Assembly: GCA_017979445.1 (NCBI GenBank)
Contig: CM030711.1
Location: 12,121,221 to 12,185,220, forward strand
DNA from: Akebia trifoliata
Taxonomy: Eukaryota; Streptophyta; Magnoliopsida; Ranunculales; Lardizabalaceae
Direction of reading: 5' to 3'
DNA length: 64,000 nt
Below the pieces are notes generated by a model. The model made no database searches. It worked only from the letters and a program-made list of their open reading frames with translations, and had not been told where the DNA came from. This document shows, in pieces, positions 55,679 through 64,000 of the stretch. The first letter of the stretch is position 1. The number at the start of each line of letters is the position of its first letter. The position numbers and the translations under genes were made by a program.

Positions 55679-57960
55679 TGGCCAAACGAAAAAAATACAA
55701 ACACTCTGAGAAGCCTCCATACTTTCTTCGATCATCTTCATCAACTATGAGTAACTCAAATGACCCACAACCTACTACAAATGAACTGGCCAAAGCTAAT
55801 GCGATAATAGCAAAGTTAATAGAAACAACAAAATACATGAACAAATGTTGATGGCCGTTTTAAGTAGTACCAACTTTTTACAAGCCACCCAGCACCAGGC
55901 ATTTGGGTCGAACCCCGAACTACCCGAGCAACCTCGACCAGATCAACAAACCACCCCACCTTCTATTGTGCTAATATGTCAGGGTCCTCCGCTCTATATA
56001 CCATAGAATCAACCACTTCCGGTGGTGATCCCAAATGATGAGTGTGACTTTAGGGCTCCCGAAGCTAAGAGTGTTACCGACGAAAAAATGGCACGACAGA
56101 TCGAATCTCTCCAAGAGGAAATGCGACGGATGAAGGGCACAAATACTATAGGGAGAATAAGATTCAGGGACCTGTACTTCTATCCCAACGCACAATTGTC
56201 GACTAAGTTCAAATGCCTGGAATTCGAGAAATATAATGGCCTTGGATGTCCTCTATCGCACCTCAAATTGTATTGTGGGTCAATGTGTCAATATGGTGAG
56301 GATGACAGACTGCTGATACAACTGTTCCAAAGAAGCCTAACATGACCGGCCCTCAAATGGTTCTCGGGATTGGACCATACACTCATCAAGAGTTGGCAGG
56401 ACTTATCTGAAATGTTCTGGCATAATTATCGGTTCAATACAGATGTGGGTCTAAATCGAAATGAGATGGCTAAGATGACGAGGAAACACAAGGAAACAGT
56501 GAGAGAGTATGCCTAGAGATGGCGGGAGTCCGCTTCACAAGTACGGCTTACGATGACTGAACATGAGATGAACACTACGTTTATCTCAATACTAGGACAT
56601 GCTTTTTACACTCATCTGGTTGGACATACTACAGGCACCTTCTCAAACTTAGTTCAAGTAGTAGACCGAGTCGAGGACGGGATCCGAACTGGTTTAATAT
56701 TCGACTTTACAGCCTTGAGTGTAACAGTGGGGACATCGACACAGAAGAAATCAGTGTCTTTTGTCAAAAAAAAAGAGAAAATCCAAGTCAATAATGTACA
56801 ACCCAGCCAATCTCTCGTCATTCAGGCACCAGCTCAGCAGACACGGGCACCCCAGGCCCCTTGGGCGCCAGTACCTCGAGCTGCTTGGGCTCCAACACCG
56901 TAGAATCCCTTCTGGACAGTTCCTCCACAAGCACAACCAGCACCACTATATGGGTAGAACCAACAAACACGACCTAACAGGGTAAATAGAGTGTTTATCC
57001 GGTTACCCATGACAATATCGGAGTTACTGCCAATCTTGCTCAGGGGTGAGTATCTCACAAAACGTCGACCAAATCCTAAGGCTGCCAAGGGGCCAGGGTA
57101 CAATTCCAATTTGTTCTACGAATTTCGTATGGGTGCACCAGGGCATTCTACAGATCAATGCTGGCAACTCAAACATCCGGTACAGAACTTCATTAATAAG
57201 AAGGCTCTCATCCTGGATGGACCTGCCAACCCACCCCAACAACAGAACATCAATCCCCTACCTACTCACAATGGAGGGGGAAGTGGGCACAGGGTGAATG
57301 TCATTCACAGGAAACTCGATTTCAATCCGTCTGTCTTGATAGCCCCTATTAGGTCCAAAATCAAGGTCTATTTAACTCAGGGATCAGAAGCACCAACAGT
57401 CAACACAGTCAACCATTATACAACAAATTCATCTCAAAACTCGCAATTGCCACTCAGATTGGCCGACTTCACCATCCATCCCATTCATCAAAATATTGTT
57501 ACTCGACCACCTTTAGTTATATCTTATGGATCACCAAACCATCGAAATGCAACCCGACCTCCTCTTGTTATACCCTACACACTGCCAAATTCTCAAGGAT
57601 CAACCTGACCCCCTCTTCATATACCATACACTTCATCTTCACGTCCACCAATCGTTATTTCGTACATTCCATCAATTTCTCATACAACTCCTCCTACCAC
57701 CACTATATCCAAATCATCGCCACCACCCCTCATTCTCAATGTAAAACCCGATCCACTTCCCATGACCATACACTCACCTAAACCATTCCCCTATAGCTCC
57801 GACCAGCCAGTTCCTTGGAGCTATGAAACCATCATTACCACAACCTCAGGGGTTAAGACCATGAAGAAAGTAATGGTGGCTGATATTGGTCATATGACAA
57901 GGGCAGGGAGATGTAAAAAAATTAAAAAAAGGGGTAAGCATCAGGGAAGAGACTGAAGAA
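55679..57960 (+). pseudogene. Tat-type gypsy gag, broken
   Basis: Gag core text is clear: FRDLYFYPNAQLSTKFKCLE, FEKYNGLGCPLSHLKLYC, the continuation after a stop ALKWFSGLDHTLIKSWQDL, and EMAKMTRKHKETVREYA followed by a stop where Gln is expected. Further on come MTEHEMNTTFISILGHAF and a Pro/Gln/Ala-rich linker. The zinc-knuckle-like segment YEFRMGAPGHSTDQCWQLKH has lost its first Cys (Tyr). In life Gag would form the cytoplasmic particle that packages element RNA. At least four stops (about 55849, 56343, 56515, 56901) and shifts of frame make it non-functional. The N-terminal part (KRKKYKHSEKPPYFLR) is the likely start; its exact Met is unclear. Confidence 0.82.
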
Positions 57961-57972
57961 ACAACAAAGGGG

Positions 57973-59046
57973 ATGACAGATAAAGAGAAAAGAAAAGTAA
58001 AAGGAAAGGGCAAAATGAGTGAGAGTGACCAGAAAAAAGATAAGGTGAAAGTGACAAGTAAAGAGGCTGAGATGAAAGTCACAGATAAGGAGGCTGCAGA
58101 CTTCATTAAGCTCGTTCGCAATAGTGAGCATAATATTGTGGACCAGCTAAACAAACAGCAAGTTCAAATCAGTATGCTGGGTCTGATGCAGAAGTCAGAG
58201 GAACACCAGGAGGCATTACTGAGAGTTTTGGGAAAATCACATGTACCTGCAAGTACCTCGCCGGTACAGTTGGAACAGACGGTTGGCCAAATCATGGCCC
58301 CCAATCCTATTATCTTTACTGAAAGTGAATTTGTGCCTGAAGGACGGAGGCACGGAGAACCGTTAAACATCATGGTCATGTGCAAGGGCATGATGGTTGC
58401 TAGAGTACTGATTGATAACGGCTCAACGCTTAATGTTTGTCCTCTGGAAACCTTCCGCAAACTCAACGTCGACAAGTCACATGTTAAACCCAACAACAAG
58501 GTCGTCCGAGGTTTCGACAGTTCAAGAAGGGATTCGTTGGGGGAAGTGGATCTACCCATCACAATAGGCCCATGTATATTTAAGGTAACAGTTGAAGTCA
58601 TGGAAATACCAACGACATTCAACTTACTACAGGGTAGACCATGGATCCATATTGTCGGGGCAGTACCATCTTCTCTACACCAAAGAGTCAAATTTATTAT
58701 GGGACAAAGGATGATATCGGTGCTGGCAGAAAATCTTATTCCGACTAGCAGAGCTCCAGACGTGCCATTCATCGATATAAAGATGACGAAAGACAAATCA
58801 CTCTATCACTCTTATCAATTCGCTGTTGTCAATCACATTGAGAAGGAGAAAGAAAAGGTAAAGGCAGAGCTATCGAGAACAAATTTGATGATTGATCGGG
58901 TTTTGAAGAAAGTAGGTTACCAACCTAGACAAGGGTTAGGACCGGGAGGAAAAGGGAAAGATACACCAGTCGAAGTAAAAAAAACACATTCCTTATTTCG
59001 GCCTGGGGTTCAAACCCATGAAAAAGGATATATCGGATATGAATGA
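57973..59046 (+). CDS. Tat-type gypsy aspartic protease with G-patch (intact frame)
   Basis: This 357-residue frame holds a Lys/Glu-rich N-terminus, then ADFIKLVRNSEHNIVDQL and QISMLGLMQKSEEHQEALL, a spacer conserved in Tat/Ogre gag-pro. The aspartic protease follows at about residues 135-235: RVLIDNGSTLNVCPL (active Asp in D-N-G-S) and later FNLLQGRPWIH. A G-patch-like motif VGYQPRQGLGPGGKGK lies near residues 315-330. The frame ends at a TGA at 59044; coding-like text (DKKKELRLDRLK) continues in another frame to about 59075, where the next LTR starts. It is therefore the truncated 3' part of a gag-pro polyprotein; reverse transcriptase and integrase of this element are not in the window. 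It probably started as part of one long gag-pro frame. Confidence 0.85.
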   Translation: MTDKEKRKVKGKGKMSESDQKKDKVKVTSKEAEMKVTDKEAADFIKLVRNSEHNIVDQLNKQQVQISMLGLMQKSEEHQEALLRVLGKSHVPASTSPVQLEQTVGQIMAPNPIIFTESEFVPEGRRHGEPLNIMVMCKGMMVARVLIDNGSTLNVCPLETFRKLNVDKSHVKPNNKVVRGFDSSRRDSLGEVDLPITIGPCIFKVTVEVMEIPTTFNLLQGRPWIHIVGAVPSSLHQRVKFIMGQRMISVLAENLIPTSRAPDVPFIDIKMTKDKSLYHSYQFAVVNHIEKEKEKVKAELSRTNLMIDRVLKKVGYQPRQGLGPGGKGKDTPVEVKKTHSLFRPGVQTHEKGYIGYE

Positions 59047-59088
59047 CAAGAAAAAAGAGCTTCGGTTAGATAGACTGAAAGCGCCCTC

Positions 59089-59109
59089 GATCCGCGGGGT
59101 ACGCGGATC
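59089..59109. repeat. 8-bp-stem hairpin near the LTR 3' end
   Basis: GATCCGCG (59089-59096), loop GGGTA, then CGCGGATC (59102-59109). It is GC-rich within an AT-rich LTR, close to its proposed 3' end on the minus strand. Confidence 0.85.
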
Positions 59110-59231
59110 CGCTTTTGACCCTTGAGGTTTGGGAGTCGCCACCTAGTTATTATGGTCTAGGAACCAAACTGACTCTAAAACGGATAACGAACTAATCTAC
59201 TATAGAAAATCTGAATCCGGGGATCATGTTA

Positions 59232-59262
59232 CGGGGTTGGAAGGTGTTAGGCACCAACCCCG
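59232..59262 (-). promoter_or_regulatory. LTR hairpin, copy 4 (9-bp stem, 13-nt loop)
   Basis: Arms CGGGGTTGG (59232-59240) and CCAACCCCG (59254-59262) pair perfectly around AAGGTGTTAGGCA (59241-59253). Confidence 0.7.
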
Positions 59263-59739
59263 CCCGGCCATTGCCGGTCTCTACTTATCCCAAATAAATC
59301 TACATCGTTAATGACAAACCTAGATTAAAAAATAATGAAAAATCTTACCTTCGATCTGCAAAAGTGATATTCCCTTAGATCTGGTGAAAACGGCTCCTTG
59401 TACCATATTCCTGACTTCGTTCTATCTTCGGATCTGATTTCTGATCTCCGAGGTAAAGTATCTCTTTCTTGGATCTGGGTGCTTCGAATTTGTTGTGGAT
59501 TTTTGGGATGTTTTTGAGAGGTTTTGGGTGCTTTTTAGGCTAAAATCGGAGTAGGGGTGTTAGGGAAGGAGTTGGGGCTCTAAAATTAGGATTTTGGGGA
59601 GGTTGTTGAGGCTTCTTCACCTATTTTTTCTAGGATTTTTTCTTTGATACGAAAATAGGGTGTGGAGGCTCCTATTTATAAAGTTTTTAGAAGCATTAGG
59701 GTTTGATTAGGGTTTCAATTAGGGTTTTGACTTAGTCTT

Positions 59740-59915
59740 TAGGGTTTTAATTTAGGGTTTTGACTTTAGTTTTATGAGATTGACTTGATTAGTTTAGATT
59801 AGGGTTTTGATTTAGGGTTTTGACCTTAGTCTTATGAGATTGACTCGATTAGTTTAGATTAGGGTTTTGATTTAGGGTTTTGACTTTAGTCTTATGAGAT
59901 TAACTTTAATACTTG
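59740..59915. repeat. ~60-bp tandem repeat in LTR copy 4, three units
   Basis: 'agggttttgatttagggttttgac(c/t)ttagtcttatgagattgact(t/c)gattagtttagatt' is repeated nearly three times and trails off in shorter 'ttgactctagtctta' words to about 59990. The + strand is poor in C. Confidence 0.85.
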
Positions 59916-60776
59916 ACTCTAGTCTTACTTAATTGACTTTAATTTTGACTCTAGTCTTATTTGATTGACTTGAGTCTTGCTTGATTGACTTTAAATTTTT
60001 GAAGAACCCCTCTCTATTATATCTTTAATTCTTTGGACCCCCAAATGGAGGGGTCCTTAAAGAAATATCTTGCGAACCCTCAACAATTTTGCTTGAAAAC
60101 CTGATTGATAAATTTTTTGGTTTAAATTTTAAAAATTAATTTTATTAATGTTTCACTTTACATTATTTTATGATTTATTTATTAATTTCGAAAATTTTAA
60201 TTATTAAAATTATGAAATTACCATTTTGCCCTCGGAGAGGATTTTTTACGTTTTAAGTCGTTTTTCAATGTTCCAGGATATTTTGAAATCAGTTTTTTCG
60301 TAAGGAATTCAATGGGAATGTTGGTTTTTATCATTTATGAAATTTTTTGTGTAAAATGGTCGTGAATTTTATGAGGGGTATTTTCGTAATTTTGTCAAAT
60401 TTTGTGAAAATTGGGGAAATGATTTATTTGGTTTTGATTTGTCATTTTATGTATTTGAAGGGATTTTCCTAAGCGTAATGTAGGCTCTAAGGTTGTTTTG
60501 ATGTTAGGGGTATTTTGGTAATTTGGTCATTTTTAGTGATATTTATCGTGAAGCTTCTTTTTGGTTTGCAGGATGATGATTTCTATGTTTCTGGGGTAGT
60601 ATTTTCCTAGCGTAGCGTGGTTTCTAAGTTTTGTTAGTTCGAAATACCTCATCCAGATTTCTGAAACATATCTGGTAACAAAATAAAGCATTGGAATAGA
60701 CATCCATCATTGGGAACCTTTGCGATCGGGTTGACGACTTGATTAATCAGGCGGATGTAAAAATGGGGTGTCTACA

Positions 60777-60793
60777 GATGCCCCTCTTTGGCA
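60777..60793 (-). other. Polypurine tract of the minus-strand Tat element
   Basis: On the minus strand CCAAAGAGGGGCATC immediately precedes the LTR start TGTAGACACC. Confidence 0.75.
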
Positions 60794-61109
60794 GAGGGTT
60801 GAAGCAAACTAGATAGCAAATCTATTTTGGTAAATAGTTCGATATCCGAATGCCAAAGCTAGTGACAATTCATTTTGCAGCCTGATTTAACAATTCGTCG
60901 GGGTATTCGGATCATTGAGCGTAAAACTCTCCCCGAACTAGAAAAATGTCAGGTCCTTGAGTGCGAGCTCTCACTGGCAGTGTCAGATCCTTAAATTTTT
61001 AAAAAATTCTCCTTGACTGATGTAACAACTGTGCAAGTGTGTGGGCTCAAAATCTGAGATAGATTTCAAAGAGTTTGAGTTGGAAATGAGTCAAATCTGA
61101 GCATGAAGT

Positions 61110-62515
61110 AAATATAAACTGAGCATAATTCCAAGAAAACCCTTGGCGGCATCTGAGCATAATTCCAAGAAAACCCTTGGTGGCATCTGAGCATAGTTCC
61201 GAGAAAACCCTCGGCGGTATCTAAGCATAATTCCAAGAAAACCCTTGGCAGCAACTGGGCAAAATCCAAGATAACCCTTGGCGAAAACTAAGCAAAATCC
61301 AAGATAATCCTTGGCAGCATCTAAGCAAAATCCAAGATAACTCTTGGAGGAAACTGAGCAAAATCCAAGATAACCCTTGGCGGCAACTGAGCAAAATCCA
61401 AAATGACCTTTGGCGGTATCTGAGCAAAATCCAAGATAACCCTTGGCGGCATCTAAGCAAAATACTAGATAACCCTTGGCGGCAACTGAGCAAAATCCAA
61501 GATAACCCTTGGCGGAAACTGAGCAAAATCCAAGATAATCCTTGGCGGCATCTGAGCAAAATCAAAGATAACCCTTGGCGAAAACTGAGCAAAATCTAAG
61601 ATAACCCTTGACGGCAACTGAGCAAAATCCAAGATGACCCTTGGCGGCAACTGAGCAAAATCCAAGATGACCCTTGGCGGTATTTGAGCAAATTCCAAGA
61701 TAACCCTTGGCGGCAACTGAGCAAAATCCAAGATAACCCTTGGCGGCAACTAAGCAAAATCCAAGATAACCCTTGGCGGCAACTGAGCAAAATCCAAGAT
61801 GACCCTTGGCGGTATCTGAGCAAAATCCAAGATGACCCTTGGAGGCAACTGAGCAAAATCCAAGATAACCCTTGGCGGCAACTGAGCAAAATCCAAGATA
61901 ACCCTTGGCGGAAACTGAGCAAAATCCAAGATAACCCTTGGCGGCATCTGAGCAAAATCCAAGATAACCTTTGGCGAAAACTGAACAAAATCCAAGATAA
62001 CCCTTGGCGGCAACTGAGCAAAATCCAAGATGACCCTTGGCGGTATCTGAGCAAAATCCAAGGTAACCCTTGGCGGAAACTGAGCAAAATCTAAGATAAC
62101 CCTTGGCGGCATCTGAGCAAAATCCAAGATAACCCTTGGTGGAAACTGAGCAAAATCAAAGATAACCCTTGGCGGCAACTGAGCAAAATCTAAGATAACC
62201 CTTGGCGGCAACTGAGCAAAATCCAAGATAACCCTTGGCGGAAACTGAGCAAAATCCAAGATAACCCTTGGCGGCATCTGAGCAAAATCAAAGATAACCC
62301 TTAGCGAAAACTGAGCAAAATCCAAGATAACCCTTGGCGGCAACTGAGCAAAATCCAAGATGACCCTTGGCGGTATCTGAGCAAAATCCAAGATAACCCT
62401 TGGCGGTATCTGAGCAAAATCCAAGATAACCCTTGGCGGCAACTGAGCAAAATCTAAGATAACCCTTGGCGGAAACTGAGCAAAATCCAAGATAACCCTA
62501 GGCGGCAACTGAGCA
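61110..62515. repeat. 33-bp tandem array, ~43 copies, in the 3' UTR of the minus-strand element
   Basis: The unit is a variant of 'ggcaactgagcaaaatccaa' followed by 'gataacccttggc'. Units differ mainly in the triplet-like part before 'ctgagc' (ggcaact, ggaaact, ggcatct, ggtatct, gaaaact) and in gataa versus gatga. The first three to four units (61110-61250) are a distinct subtype with 'cataattccaagaaaa'. As 33 is a multiple of three, open frames arise on both strands (for example the repeat PPRVILDFAQL on minus and KIQDNPWRQLS on +). Tandem arrays between pol and the 3' LTR are known in Tat-lineage elements. Confidence 0.95.
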
Positions 62516-63085
62516 TCTTTTTCTTTTCATTTGACCTTCTAGAATCACTGTCCGATCATGTTCTACTACCCTCCTTGACCTTTTCACACGGTACTTAGGA
62601 GGACTTTTATAGGTAGGCTTGGGACTAGGCATAAAGTGAAATGGATTTTGAGGCTCAAAACCCAAATGCCCCTTGCGTGGCATTTCTTTTATTTTGCTTT
62701 CAATTTTCTTCCCTATTTTGAAGATATTTCTTTTTCTTTTGAATTTTTTTCTTTTTAGATTTTTTTTTCTTGTCATGGAATCTATTTTTTTATTTTGATG
62801 TGGTCGGGCCTGAAGTAACTTCTCAGGTTGCCTACGTACCCCAAATTTTTGAGATCAGACCAAAACGTAGTTCGGATTTTCCCTCCCCTAGGTTAGGAGA
62901 TCGGGCTGAGAAAGAAAAAGGCATCATTTTTTTTTGAAAAGACTGCAAAGGGCTGAGAAAGGAGATAATGAATTGGGTAGCAGGAAAATTAATTCGGCCA
63001 AAGATAGCCTCCTTAAATATAATACCATTTGATTCGGTCAAGGTTGGTTGACTTTAGTAGTTCACTTCTTGAAGTCTGACGACTT
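62516..63085 (-). other. Spacer between pol and the 33-bp array
   Basis: A minus-strand frame (62498-62776) begins with Lys/Arg-rich text and has no recognisable domain. Poly-T and poly-A runs are frequent. It may be the decayed end of pol. Confidence 0.4.
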
Positions 63086-63089
63086 TTCC

Positions 63090-64000
63090 AGACAGTATTT
63101 TCTTAATGAATGAATTTCTCCAATTGGGTTCAGACTTTCTCCTATAGTCGAGGAGGAGTGTTCAATTTTCTTTGAAGTCTGATAGTTAAATCCTTGACCT
63201 GTAAATGATGAGCTTTAACCTTTTTGTAAAATGTACGGGTGACTCTTCTTAGATAAGCTTGCACATGGTACAAGGCTTTAACTCGTTTTCTTCGATCAAG
63301 TTTAATTCTTCATACTGCTGACGAACCCAATCTGTTTCTAGCAAATGATTTTCCAACAAGACCCTGAGAGACGAAATTTCCATTTCAACTGGCAAGACTG
63401 CTTCCATGCCATACACTAAGGAGTAGGGAGTAGCTCCAGTAGAGGATCAAATTGAAGTTCGATATGTCCATAGCGTGAATGATAATTTTTCTAACCAATC
63501 TCGATGTGATTAACACATTTTCCTGATGATAGTCTTGAGACTCTTACTAACTGTTTCAACCGTTTCATTGATCTGAGGACGGTAGGGGGATGATTTGTAC
63601 TTCCGGATCTTCAACTTTAAACATAGAGTAATGATTATGCTTTGAAGTACGACCCATTATCAGAGATCAGTTCAAAAGGTACCCCCATATCGACTGATAA
63701 TATGTGATTTGAAACTCAAGATGTAGTAAGGATAGTACTGATACATTTTATAACATCTTCTTTAATTCCATCGATATAGACGAGTATCTATTCCGTGTTG
63801 AACAACACCCAAGCTTGTACCTAACATACTCTCATATGATCACACGAAAAAGTCTTTTGAAATTTCTGAGTTAATTCATTATCCCCTCGTGTTCCTTTCG
63901 GGATAAGATGGTTCTATTTGAATCTCTTTAGGAATTATTTTTTATTTTCAGGTCAAAGACCTTTCCTTTCTCGATTAAAGGTTGAGCCCGACTCTTATCT
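63090..64000 (-). pseudogene. Tat-type gypsy integrase, degenerate, running off the window
   Basis: On the minus strand, text near 63660 reads FELISDNGSYFKA (the second catalytic Asp region). Near 63545-63600 it reads SSPYRPQINETVETVSK, matching the YRPQ-NG-VE block that carries the catalytic Glu. Near 63380-63440 it reads TGATPYSLVYGMEAVLPVE, typical of the integrase C-terminal part in Ty3/gypsy. Further on, after a frameshift, come RTFYKKVKAHHLQVKDL and RLQRKLNTPP. Several stops and at least one frameshift are present. The N-terminal part, RNase H and reverse transcriptase would lie beyond 64000. Confidence 0.8.

Larger units (their letters stand above)
59076..60776 (-). mobile_element. 3' LTR of a second Tat-type gypsy element, minus strand (copy 4)
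   Basis: Read on the minus strand it starts TGTAGACACCCCATTTTTAC at 60776 and runs to about 59076 (1701 bp; left end uncertain by some tens of bases). A polypurine tract lies directly before its start, marking it as a 3' LTR. It carries the block GGGAGTCGCCACC (59131-59143) and the shared hairpin. It interrupts the protease region of the + strand element. No target duplication can be checked because the other LTR is outside the window. Confidence 0.8.

Noticed and set aside
59690..59900. Telomere-like TTTAGGG words
   Set aside because: They occur within a 60-bp LTR repeat, not as a tandem TTTAGGG array.
61221..62508. Long open frames on both strands
   Set aside because: The 33-bp period keeps several frames open; sequences are repeats without domain features.
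61110..62515. CRISPR-like array
   Set aside because: Direct 33-bp units without unique spacers, in plant retroelement DNA; it is a minisatellite.

Overview
This window looks like nuclear DNA of a dicot plant. It is AT-rich and full of nested LTR retrotransposons and hairpin-forming MITEs. Spliced GT-AG plant genes, a plant CrRLK1L receptor kinase and a cytosolic tRNA-Val sit between them. The species cannot be told from the sequence. Only three protein-coding loci and one tRNA look like host genes; nearly all other open frames lie in transposable elements (TEs).

Layout. 0-9.4 kb: remains of an old Ty3/gypsy element on the + strand, split by two solo LTRs in minus orientation (1239-3334, with AGTAC duplicated on both sides; 4523-7809). 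9.4-12.4 kb: five tandem copies of a ~620-bp unit. 13.09-19.10 kb: an old, heavily mutated Ty1/copia element with both LTRs. 21.49-23.82 kb: an intact three-exon HLS1-like N-acetyltransferase gene. 24.6-28.6 kb (minus): an LRK10L-type wall-associated receptor gene that keeps the ectodomain exon and a transmembrane exon but has no kinase domain; its intron is filled with MITEs and microsatellites. 29.45-32.37 kb: a non-autonomous hAT-type element (8-bp duplication CCATCACC) holding a nested solo LTR (5-bp duplication ACTAA). 34.0 kb: tRNA-Val(UAC). 35.34-37.97 kb (minus): an intact intronless CrRLK1L receptor kinase, closest by eye to ANXUR1/2. Upstream of it is a chain of foldback elements carrying paired G-boxes.

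41.40-46.95 kb: a complete, recent Ty1/copia element (5-bp duplication ACTCA, very similar LTRs, primer site, polypurine tract) whose polyprotein is broken by stops and whose reverse transcriptase motif reads YVND. 49.2-64 kb is a nest at least three deep: a copia gag-pro-integrase remnant is cut inside integrase by a + strand Tat/Ogre-type gypsy element (5' LTR 51083-52859, primer site, three tandem arrays, gag, protease with G-patch). That element is cut in turn by a minus-strand Tat-type element (3' LTR 59076-60776, polypurine tract, a 33-bp tandem array, decayed integrase running off the window).

The most interesting signal not explained by ordinary annotation is a hairpin shared by all four Tat-type LTRs in the window. 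The 13-nt loop (AAGGTGTTAGGCA type) is nearly constant, while the stem sequences differ but still pair, which suggests selection on a folded RNA or DNA structure. Other unusual features are a 305-nt stretch with no G in one LTR, hairpin-rich arrays in the Tat 5' leader, and the kinase-less LRK10L locus.
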